Assembly (NCBI RefSeq): GCF_000002985.6
Contig: NC_003284.9
Coordinates: 14,384,001 to 14,448,000, forward strand
Length of the DNA: 64,000 nucleotides
Source: Caenorhabditis elegans
Lineage: Eukaryota > Nematoda > Chromadorea > Rhabditida > Rhabditidae
Direction of reading: 5' to 3'
In this document: positions 25,101 to 35,300 of the stretch, in pieces
Position numbering within the stretch: the stretch's first letter is position 1
Layout of the letters: each line of letters opens with the position of its first letter
The notes under the pieces: generated by a model
What the model was told of the DNA's origin: nothing
The model's input: only the letters and a program-made list of their open reading frames with translations
The model's database searches: none
Program-made: the position numbers and the translations under genes

Positions 25101-25449
25101 TTTGGTAGTCAAAAAACTATGTACTTCATTTTTCAATGCAATCATGAATTATTTTCCATGTCAGTTATTTAAACGTTTAAAATAATATTTAATAAGATTC
25201 TTGCAAAATGAAATATTTAGCAACTATAAGCAATTTTTACTTTTCAGTTTTAACATAATCATCTACATCAAATACTCCCGGCCATTTGCTGACACTCTTT
25301 TCTCCTACTTTTGTAACCGAAAACCAATAACCGACAATGATGGACCCGGACCACCGATGTTGATCACAGAAAAACCATCTCGGTCAAAAAAGTGTAAAGA
25401 GACATTGTCTCGGTTACTAGTCGCTTCTCAACCAGAGGTACTTATTTGA
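22177..25449 (+). CDS. FMRFamide-receptor-like (frpr-type) 7TM neuropeptide GPCR
   Basis: Seven exons with perfect phase: 22177-22335, 22692-22830, 23389-23615, 23728-23924, 24436-24527, 24850-25045 and 25248-25449, giving 403 aa. The extracellular N-terminus (MDDSVDIYEQAALNMSIPDG) has an NMS glycosylation sequon. TM1 (IIVIGIILPIVGVFGIVGNA) carries the conserved G-N. The TM2 region has the nematode peptide-receptor signature STNLYLFSLACSDTGVVLTG. TM3 has QTCSVYFTVCAGVDCFV, where the usual DRY is replaced by VDCFVQ. Further membrane segments lie in exons 4-6. TM7 has NSSFNIIIYIKYSRPF, a variant of NPxxY common in this family. The polar Ser/Lys-rich tail ends EVLI. A peptide ligand is inferred from the family. 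Introns 1, 2 and 4 each hold a palindromic element. The start ATG follows a purine-rich leader (TAAAG). Confidence 0.88.
22461..22645. mobile_element. Palindromic element in GPCR intron 1
   Basis: The ends are CACGTGGTGTCAGAGTGTTC on the left and its inverse GTCTGACACCACGTG on the right. An inner inverted pair, GGTTTGATCTAC / GTAGATCAAACC, extends the arms to about 40 bp. This sequence type is widespread in C. elegans introns. Confidence 0.85.
22844..23197. mobile_element. Palindromic element in GPCR intron 2
   Basis: The ends CAGGGATGTGCGGCAAATTC and GATTTGCCGCACACCCCTG are inverted. The interior repeats TTTGCCGAGCTCGGCAAATT, itself a palindrome, near both arms. It is a non-coding dispersed element. 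Confidence 0.85.
24071..24351. mobile_element. GC-rich inverted-repeat element in GPCR intron 4
   Basis: The 20-bp terminal inverted repeat is ATAACTAGGGCTTTCATGTG on the left and CACATGGAAACCTTAGTTAT on the right, with three mismatches. The interior is strikingly GC-rich (GGCGAACGGCGACGGCGAAG) in an AT-rich intron, so it arrived as a unit. Confidence 0.75.
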
Positions 25450-27417
25450 GAAGATGATATTCGTCTGATCAGGTGTGTGGTTGTTTGCTTTATTTTATTT
25501 AACCGCTTCCTTATTTCTTTTTTTCTTCAAAAAGTGATCAAAGTAACTGGAAAGTACTGATTTAAACGATACAACATTATTGTAGGTACATATTAATCTT
25601 AATTCCACAAAAAATATGTCACACTTCATATGTTTCCCGGTTATATTCATGATGACAATTAATTGAGCTCATAAACTCTAAAGAAAATTATCAAAAAGTT
25701 TAGTAGCCCATATCTTGTTACTCATATGTATTACGAAGCACAAAACAAAAAAATAAAACTTTAAAATTATGGGTTTGTGCGGCGGCGCAGACATGACGAC
25801 ATGCCGAGCTATTCACTCGTGTGTAATTTACACAGAGGGGGTTCCTTGCGTTATTTTTACAACCTTTTGGTCTAGAGAAACATGATCTAGAGAGGTTTCC
25901 TGTAGAAGTCTTGCAAAATCAACAATATTGGTTTTGTTATGAGTGATCTTTTTTCGGGTAGATTTGCAAATTGCAAATTAGACTTTGATTTAGCCATTGA
26001 ATATTTGTAAAGCTATAGAAGTTTGGGTAAAACAGCTTCAGCTCAATTTGAAATTTGTGTAATTGTTAAAAATGTTAATATCATTAAAAATTAAAGATGT
26101 GCAAATCGGCGTCCGGTCGTCCGATTTTGGTTCTACAGGACACACCTTTGACCCACCGGACGCACATGCGTCCGGTTTGGGGTAGGTTTCCACGGCGGCC
26201 GACAATTTCCGAGTCTGACCACTCACTATAAAATTGCTGATTAAGTATAGTGTGTGGCCAAACTCGGAAATTGTCGGCCGCCGTGGAAACCTACCCCAAA
26301 CCAAAATTTAACTTGAACAACACGTCTCAAAATAAGTAAGATTTACCTTTAGTTTTCAAGCATTTTTTGTAATAAGCCCCCATTTACGCCACCCTTCATT
26401 TAAAGGCAGCACGCCAAACAACAGACGAAAATGAAAAATCAATGTAAAATTCAATAGTGATTTTTATCAACAACTATGAGTATGTAACTTTTTGGTGCCA
26501 GAGAATTTTAAATGATTGTTTTAAAAATGTAACAATTTGTAGCTTTAAGTTAATATCAGTTGCAATTTTCGTGTTCAAAAATGTATATATTGGGTTGATG
26601 TGTTTTTTTTTTGTTTTGAGTTTAATTTGTTAAAATATTACTGCGCTTTGTGGCCCTAGCGTTTGATCTGTAAAATACTTTATTTCAATTTCTGACAAAT
26701 TTTAGTTTAAATGAATAAAAAGTTTTGGAGTTTTTGAGTATGTTGTTCTTAACTTTTGTTTGAGTTTTGTCAATTATGAAGAGTTTCGCATATTTTTTAA
26801 TGCGTGCTTTTTTCTTGTTTTTTTTTTACAACTTTCCTTGCTTCCACTAATTATGGTCTGATTTTCATGCAAAAATCGTGTTGGGTCTATCATCCTTCAG
26901 TTTATAAAGTATTTTAGTACATAATTTTAAAAAAAACTTTTGTTCAAACTACCGTTCTTTCAGACCTCTTCACAATTAGCTCCTCAAATCGAAACGGAAG
27001 TCGTATAAAATCGACTGCATTCTAATTCTCGATTACGGCCAGACAAAAGAGCTTCAATACTGATGCACATTTCTTTATTATTGTGATATTGCTTCTATAG
27101 ACTTTTTTCGAATGATTAATCTCATGCTTTCAATTATTTCTGGTTTCAAGCATGAAATAATTCAATTTATCTACGAATTTTTGCTTGAGCATTACAATGA
27201 GCATCATTCCATTATTTTTATATTGGCATTTGTTTTTCAATAAACATTAAGATACTAACTTAATGGAATATTTGTTTTACGGAACAAAAACATTTTGCGG
27301 TTCCGACTGGAGGTACATATCCATATTTGGAAGATTGAATCTTGTACAATAAAATAAATTTAAAAAAGCAGGCATTGTACATAAAACATTGTAAAACAAA
27401 CAATCAATCAATATTAT
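25450..27417. other. Non-coding between GPCR and F-box gene
   Basis: No exon chain is seen. It holds the stem-loop element at 26174-26302, preceded by CGGACG-type repeats (GGCGTCCGGTCGTCCG) of the same family as the element at 40281-40520. Confidence 0.5.
26174..26302. repeat. Stem-loop element, about 57-bp arms
   Basis: GGTTTGGGGTAGGTTTCCAC at the left is inverted at the right, and the arms continue through GGCGGCCGACAATTTCCGAG. The loop is about 15 bp (AAAATTGCTGATTAA). The arm core is shared with the element at 40281-40520. Confidence 0.9.
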
Positions 27418-28855
27418 TTAACAACGAATTGTGAACCCCCGTTCCCTGATTTCGACATTCATAAATTTTCCGTTGGACAATGTGAGGGTTCCGAAAATAG
27501 TTCCACGGTCGTTAAGTGTTTCGTTTAAATTGAATGCATTTTTCAGATCTTCTTGACTTAAATTACATGTTATTTGGTGGTACATTTTTTGCATGGAATG
27601 AATGTTTTGCAGTGCCTGAAGTTTTTTTGGGTCATTTTTGAATATCAGCGTAAAATGTTTCATTTATCGATTTTGATTTTGATTTTTGCACCAAAAAATT
27701 AAAAATTTTCAAAGATTATCAAACACTTGATTTGAATTCGTTTTCATGGTTGTTATTAATACCAAAAGTTTTTACAAACAGAACATCAAACTTTACTTAC
27801 AGTTTTGTATTTGACAATTTCATCCAAAGTAATTATCTTATCAGTGATAGAAACTTTTTTCATGTGGACGACATTTAGGAGCGAAATGTTGGTTCTGCGT
27901 AGACATATCAATAGCTTGTTGATATGCGCCCATTGTGGAAGCACAACGATTTGGTCCATGTCGTGTACATCATTTGTATCGGGAAAATAGGAAGTCAGAA
28001 CAAGCAGCTCTTCTAGCATCCCAGGTTTCATATTTTGCAAAATCGTTTCCAGTTCGATAGGATTTTTGACATAAATATCAAGTCGCTCGACACATAGCTG
28101 TGAGGGTAGCGAAGACAATTTTTCGTCCATCAGTTCGAAGAAACGGGATCTTTTGGCATCTGATTCCGCGGTGCAAAGATTGTTTGCCACAAGGATAGTG
28201 AATTTCACTAATTTTGTGTGTTTCCGTTTCACGGCAGTGTAGAAATCGAGTGTTGCTTCTTCGATGAAAGAAGCGGCTTTTGTTTCGGTCCCTTCGCTTG
28301 TAATAAAATTGCAATTTGGACCGTTCTCTTCATATCTTGTAATCCGCAATCCTGTTTTTGGGCAGTTTATTTTGACCAGAATCATGGTCCGTTGAAATTC
28401 AATCTCTATCTTGTCATACATCGGTTCTCCAGCGTCAACGTATTCCTTAAACAGGACACACACTCTTCTTAGTCTATTGCTGAAAATGCCCTTTTATTAT
28501 TGTACTGTTAATTGTTATACTTACAAATCGGTGCAATTCAAATTACTGAAAATGCATTTTTGAAGTTCCTCTGGAAGATCCATAATGTTTCTATCATTTG
28601 TATCGATTCTGAAATGAAAATCGAATGATATAATATGTTTGCACATTCTCACCGAATGTCATCTTCCAAGTCAAAATCGCCTCCTGTAAACTTCAAATAC
28701 CATCCTTCAACTTCACGATAAGAGAGTGGTTGGAGCCCGTCTTGAATAGCCAATTCATTGAGTTTTGAGTGAGCTTTTACCACCTGGGTTCGTTGACGAA
28801 ATTCATAATAGGCGAACTTTCTGAGTATCAACGGATCTTTTCTTGGGTCTGACAT
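27418..28855 (-). CDS. FBXA-type F-box protein (HTH_48, F-box, FTH/DUF38)
   Basis: Four phase-consistent exons, 28855-28653, 28608-28525, 28479-27801 and 27615-27418, give 387 aa. Residues about 5-65 (RKFAYYEFRQRTQVVKAHSK ... GWYLKFTGGDFDLEDD) are the Mos1-like HTH_48 domain found at the front of many FBXA proteins. Residues about 77-115 (IMDLPEELQKCIFSNLNC then RLRRVCVLFKEYVD) are the F-box, split by an intron. The rest contains the FTH/DUF38 substrate-side region (ERLDIYVKNPIELETILQNM, then MKPGMLEELLVL). F-box proteins link SKP1-related subunits of SCF ubiquitin ligases to substrates; this family is greatly expanded and fast-evolving in Caenorhabditis. A TTTCAG acceptor about 20 bases before the start codon could be a trans-splice site. 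The last intron uses an acceptor (CTTCAG) inside a frame that looks open further upstream. Confidence 0.88.
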
Positions 28856-29710
28856 ATTGTTTTATAATTACCTGAAAGTATACGCATTTGTGAAAGTCTA
28901 ATTTGAATCATCATACAAAAAAAAGACAAAAAAAAATGGAAATACGAATACAAGTATTATGTTATTATAATTTAGGTATAACTTAAACTAAATATGTGAA
29001 AAAAAAGACAACTACTCACACTTCAAAAAACAACAAAAACTTGAAATTTATCTTTTAGTTATGTCGTTAAAAAATGTGGCTTTTTAAATTGAAAAATCAA
29101 TGAAATCAAAAGGAAAAACAGTGTTCCGAATGACGTTGCAAGGATAATAAAAATGCACATACATATGCAACATCATATTTGACGACACTTGGAGAAGCTG
29201 AGAAATAGAGAAGGTGTGCGCTATCGATTAAACAGTTTTGGAGTACTCTGAGAAGAATCTCGTATAGATAAAGCGTAAACCATTGAAAAACGAGAGATGT
29301 CTTGAAAAACTGTTCATGAAATTATTTAAAAAAATTTCCATCTGGAACATTAAAGCAGTGTGTACATACAATTTTATTATATAGCAAGGTTTGCGGTAAA
29401 TTTGCGAAAATGTGAGAAAGTATCGGGCTTAAGATGATGATCACAGAAATAATTTGAAGTAAAATACCAAAAAATTCATTGTGCAATTCTTCACTCGACA
29501 GTCAGTCTTTTAAATGTTTACTTTAAATGTTAATGTTAATTGCTAGGAAAAATATACCAAAAATTATATACTAAATATTATAAAAAAAGGCAAATAAAAA
29601 TCAAACGATATTCACAAAGTGGCGTTTAAATAATTAATTTCAATTAAAAAGTGTTATAATTGTACAAATGAAGATCAATTCAATATGGAGGAAGTTTAGT
29701 TTCAAAGTTA
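28856..29710. other. Intergenic, nothing supported
   Basis: AT-rich spacer between the F-box gene promoter side and the 3' end of the next minus-strand gene. No exon, RNA gene or clear element is seen. Confidence 0.5.
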
Positions 29711-31656
29711 TTAGTTGCTGTGGCCAGTAGTGCGCGGAAGATTGTATATCTGAAACCAATTAAAAGTTAAAGTTATGCGTAACTATTTGAAATTACCTCC
29801 TTCAATTTGGTAAAGCTTTTAGTGCTATCAATAACAGACGCATGGTGACCAGCGAATTGTGCCATGTTTTGTCTCAACCAGTTTTTCTTATTTGGTTCCA
29901 AATCAGGAAGGCGACCGCAGTTTCCAAATTTCATACAAATGGAAGGTTTTGTAGTTTTCTGCAGTTTATTTGAATCAGCAAATTCATGACTATCCTTTTT
30001 TGGCGAAAAGATTGCAGCTATTGGAGATGAAGAATACTCGGAGACCACTTTCTTTGGAGTTCCGGTTCCCATCCTTTCAATTAGTTTACCCATCGACGGG
30101 CCATATTGATACTCGTTTTTGCCAAACACTTTCTGAAATAAAAATATTCATCACTACCAATTTCAGTAATATCTCACCTTTGGGCTGAACAAGTTTTCAT
30201 TCATTGTTCTTGAAGAATTTGAATAGTTGTAATCTAATATTGGTAGCTGACCAACATCTACTGTCGTTGGAATTTCCTTAACATTTTTTTGTTTCAAGTT
30301 GTTTGCGTTGATTGGCACTTTGACATCTTTAATTGCTTTGTTCTCGTGCAAGTTTTGAGTAGAGCCAATCACTTCTTCCGGCGTTATCTCAGTTTTATCA
30401 GGACAAGTTTCCGCACGTTCGTCTTTGATGAACTTATGTGATCCTTTGAACAAATCAATTTTTGCCGAGGAATCGCCTTTGAAGAAGTTTCCCTGGGGAG
30501 TTTTTGCAGATGATGGCTCATAGTCAGGTTTTTCAGTTTTTGAGCATTTCAAAAGCTCTTTTGTTAGTTTTCTAGAAGTATACACTACGTTATCATCTAA
30601 CGAACATATCTCCACTTTTCTCTTCTGGTGTTTCGCCACATTATTCTGGAGCATTGGGATATAGTTGTCATCTGAGATCATATCCATCATTTCGTTTATG
30701 GAAGTTGCGATCTTCTCAGTATTCTTGAGATTGGATTCTGTGTTGTTAGTTCTCATCAAAGAAATTTCCAAGTCCGCTGGATTCATTTCCAAGTCCGCTG
30801 GATGAAAATGGGATTTTGAAGCGAAATGCATTTTTTGTTTGTAATTATTACTCACATTTTTCAAATTCGTTTTGCTCACGGCAGATTTTGAAACAGGAAA
30901 ATTGCAATTGATTATATCTGGTTGTTCATTAATCTCCAGTGGTTTGATAGCAAAATTTGAATTTTTGGTGATTGCAGACTTGAAGAAAGGTCCGAACACA
31001 TAGTTGGCAATTTTCTGAAAATAATTTTATAAAATAAAATAAAGCAAAACCAAAATGCAACCAACCGATAGTTTTTTAATTAAAGACCTCGTTTTATCAT
31101 CAACCTTTTCTTCATTACGTTGATCATTTTTGCAAGAGTTGTTATTATTATTATCTGATGTGCACAACTTTGGAGCCTCCCAAATCATCGTTGGATATTC
31201 GCCAAAAGGAGTGTTCGGAACCTAAAACATTTTAAGAGTATTTTGTAGAACATTAAACTAATATCAACAAATTTTAATATTAGTACTAAGATGTTCTTAC
31301 TGTACAGTTATAAGCACTCACCGATTTAGAAGTTGTATTTGTTAAATCAAACGATGAGTGCAATTCCAGAATCCCTGACAAATTGTCTGCCATTGACACA
31401 GTTGAAGATGGGCAAGTTCCTATTTTTGGGAAAGTTGGATTCAGAGCTTCCAATGATTGCGGTTTGTAATACTCCCACATGTCAGAGCAGTAGGAAGATA
31501 TTCTGCCAAATTGGAAACGATTGCAACTAGGAACCTCTGCCTCGGTCAGTGACATAGACATATGGTGATATTGGCCAAGTCCCTGTAAATACTATGCTAC
31601 TGTTTATCAAGGGGATAATTACCAACCGAGTAAATAGATGCAAACTTCTCATTCAT
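29711..31656 (-). CDS. Unnamed 552-aa protein with W-L-x-x-N-M-A-Q module (smaller paralog)
   Basis: Six exons, 31656-31627, 31582-31322, 31221-31066, 31014-30178, 30132-29797 and 29749-29711, are each a multiple of three, so every intron is phase 0. It starts MNEKFASIYS and ends in NLPRTTGHSN. It is largely polar and probably disordered. The notable stretches are NTPFGEYPTMIWEAPKL in exon 3, a short duplicated HPADLEMNPADLE in exon 4, and NEYQYGPSMGKLIERMGTGT followed by PKKV in exon 5. Near the end of exon 5, PDLEPNKKNWLRQNMAQFAG aligns at 10 of 21 positions with DLKPSDGKWLERNMAQLFGR in the larger gene just upstream on the same strand (710-bp gap). I recognise no named family. Tandem duplication with strong divergence is the likely origin. 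The start ATG is the first in frame; no trans-splice acceptor directly abuts it. Confidence 0.75.
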
Positions 31657-32363
31657 AGTTGCTCATACGTTCGAAACAACGGCACTTGATAGACAGGTTT
31701 CTTGTTTTGAATCAAGGATCCCAAGTTCCAACCAGCTAGCTGCAAAATTAATTTCTCGGATTTAAAAATTGATGAGAAACAGTTGAAATTGTAATTCGAA
31801 AAGAATAGATAAAATATACAAGCGGAAAAGGCACTCAGCTGTCTCAAGCAGTGTTCTGTAGAAAACAACGTATATTACGTACACCTGCGGACCTTGTCTC
31901 CCTTTCTCGCAGTCTCTCACATTTCCATACTGTTTTGGTGTTGTCTGCCAAAACTGTTTTTACAGGGTGTTGGTCATGTGTTTGTTTCACAGATATTTAA
32001 TGGAACCAAACAAGATGTAATAAGTTTAAAAAAAAATGCTATTAGAAATAGAAATATATAAAAATTCAAAATGGCCCAATTTTGCACCAATGGTATGATA
32101 ATCAATTTAGAAATAAATATGTTAGGAATCAAGGATTTATAGCAAAAATAACAGCACAGTGTTCTTGGTCTAAAAGTTTGAAATATACATCTAAAAAAAT
32201 CAATAAACCGATTTAGGGGATTTGTATTTAAAATCAAACAAACATTCGTTATAATATACGAAACAAGTTATCACTGACATGAGAAACCCATAAAATATAA
32301 CCGTATTTTGGAAAATAAATGGAAAATGACAACCGGAACAGATGTAATGATATCCAAAACCCT

Positions 32364-35300
32364 TCACAATGGAAAATGAATAGTTTTAGTAGAGTGATCG
32401 AATATCGATATAATTCGAAATCCAGAACCATCCGATGGTTTTTCAGTTTCCGGATTTGAACTGGTACAGGCATCCACCGGCGCAATATCGCTTTTCTAAA
32501 AATAAAAATAGTTATATCAAAATATGAAATACTAAATTTTTATCACCTCATTTGAACATTCTACTACTCCGCTCGTTGAGTTATGAGAAGACTGTTTCAG
32601 CGGCACGTATCGCCCAAACAACTGTGCCATATTTCGTTCTAGCCATTTCCCGTCACTTGGTTTCAAATCTCTTGCCTTGTGATTTGAACGTTGAAAAGTT
32701 GGATCCCGGCAGGTGTTCGCATGTAAACCGTTTTTATTTACTCCGGAAGGAATCTGAAAAAAGAAACAATTTTACTGAATTTTCGTTATTTTTAGATTGT
32801 TAAAATTCAGTGTTTTCATAAATTTTAGTTTATTTCCGATTAAAAAAAAGCTAAATTGAAAAAACATTGGGTCAACTGGATTACCCGTCGATCTTATATA
32901 TTTCCTAGTAAGTACAAATTAGAGCAGCTTTTGAATCACGTACCTTTGTAGTTGTGGTATTCTTCAATTTAGTCCGGCCATGAGATACGAGCGAACTAAC
33001 TTTAGAACTGGTGTTTGATATTTGTGAAGACGTTGGAATTATTTGAGATGGTATTGTGCCATAGGTTTGCCTCCGTTTTTCCATTTCGCCGGTTTTCCCG
33101 TGTATGACTTCATCACTAGATTTTCTCGAAGCTTGAGCTGATATAATTGACAACTGCTTTGCTAAATTCTGAGTTTTCTCCCGTAAATCTTGCATAAGCT
33201 TTTGACTCGCAATATATTCATCTTTGCTTTGAAGAATGGCAGGCAATTTAACATTTGACACCAAGATTTTTCTTGTTGATGAAGGTGTACTTGGTTGAAC
33301 CACTGGTATCGTTGAAATCGGAGGTTTTGTTATTTGTAAGTTGATTTCAGCTGCTTTTCGAGCATTTAGTTCCGTCTTGACAGTGTTAGTTTCCTCTATG
33401 ACAATGGAGCGAGTTGAGTTCCCTGAAGAATTGACAGCTTTTGGAATAGGGAATCGCTGTTTTGCATTCTTCTTCTTTTCCAAAAACTCCTTCATTCGCT
33501 TTTCAGCAGCCACAAGTTCATCCGCTTTTGCTGGACTTATTTCCGTTGAAACTTTGCACGAAATCACTTCAACTGATTCAACAACGCTTGACAAAGCTAT
33601 TGGGGTTTGCGGAAGTGTTTGTGATAGGGACATTCCTTTTGTGCCGCCATTGTTGTATTCACTTGGATTTCTATGGTTCACAACACAATCAGTTGTATGA
33701 CTCGATTGCAGATTTTGAGAAGAAATATGCAATGTGGTCTGAAAATTAAATAAAAAGTTTTAAAGAGTTTACTAAGCCATTTTCTCAACTGATTTTCCCG
33801 TCGATCCTAATTTAATATTGTTTTCCTCGGCAGATACTGGTTTGGAAGTGGCATTTGTAGAAGTTGACGGAACAATGGAAACTGGTTTCACCAAACATTT
33901 CTTCTTTTCTAGATACTCTTTCATTCGTTTTTCGGCCATCGCAATTTCATCTGATCTTGCTGGACTGATTTCCAGTGGCTGAAAATAAATAGGATTCCGA
34001 TAATGCTTCAGCATGATTCAACTAACCTTCGATGCCGTTTTTTCTCTAGAAGAATCAAATTTTGATAGAGCAAGGGGAGTTCGAGCAAGCGAGAGCAACT
34101 TTGGATCATGTTGGTTTTCTTTGTTTTCATCATTTTCTTGCTCAGAAAAACTGGACCTCACTGTAGAAGTTGTTTTACTAGAAACCACCAATACATGATT
34201 GTCCTTTGTCACGGGCACTTGAACTGATTTTGAATTTGCCGGTAAATGTTCAAGTGTTGTAGGATAAATCCTTGTTGAAGTATCAGATGAAAATGTTTTC
34301 CTAGTTGTACATATTCTTGATGAAGTTGAGCAAGCTTGAGAAGTTGGCAATGACATCAGTTGCGAGCCAACATAATTGTTTTCTAAATCTTCAGTTGTTG
34401 GTTTTTGAGCTGTGACGATTTGATATCCTTCACCTGACTCGATTTGCATTTTTCTCTTAAATGTGCAATGTTTAATTTTGAATGTGTAACAAAAACAAAC
34501 CTCGGAACAGTACGGTCTCAGTAAAGAGCTGATTTCTGAAAGTTTTACTGGTGTTGAAACTTCTGCATTAGCAATCTCGATCCCTCTCGGAAGACTAAAA
34601 GCGTCGGTTTTCTCAATAATGCTAACTATTGTTGGTTGAGCTTGAGAAGCGAAAGTTGGCACTAGTGGTGCTAAAAGTTTCTTCTTCTCCAGATACTCCT
34701 TCATTCTCTTCTCTGCAGCCGCTATTTCGTCTCCTCTTGCTGGGCTGATTTCCATTTTGTTCTTAAATGTTTATTTTTTATTGGGATTTAGTAGAAAAAA
34801 GTAAAACCTCAAACAATGACGTTTTCATAGGTGAGCTACTTTCAATTGATGTTGAAACAGTTGAACTTCCAATTTGTCGAGTTTTATATTCTTGAGGGTG
34901 GGTTTCAGGGCCAACAACTGCACGTCCATCAACGAGATCAAATCCTTCAGTCACACCAAACGTGACGGTTTTCTCATTTAAATTAGCTGCTGTTGGCTGA
35001 GCTTGAAAAGCTGGAACTAGTGGCGACGAAATGTTCTTCTTCTGAAGATATTCTTTCATTCTCCTCTCGGCGGCTGCTATTTCATCTCCTCTGGCTGGGC
35101 TGATTTCCATTTTGCTCTTAAATTTTTAAGATTCACTTATAATTTAAAACAACAAAAAAAGCAAACCTTGGACATATGCGTTTTCAGTAAAGAGCTGTTT
35201 TCTGAAAGTTTCACTGGTGTTGGAACTTTTGCACAATCAAAATATGCTTCACTGTCTTGAGTGCAAATAACTCCACGCTCACTAGCAAACTCGATCCCGC

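Noticed and set aside
33341-33749. Plus-strand frames opposite the large repeat gene
   Set aside because: Shadows of the minus-strand exon 11, which has repeats, splice sites and phase continuity.
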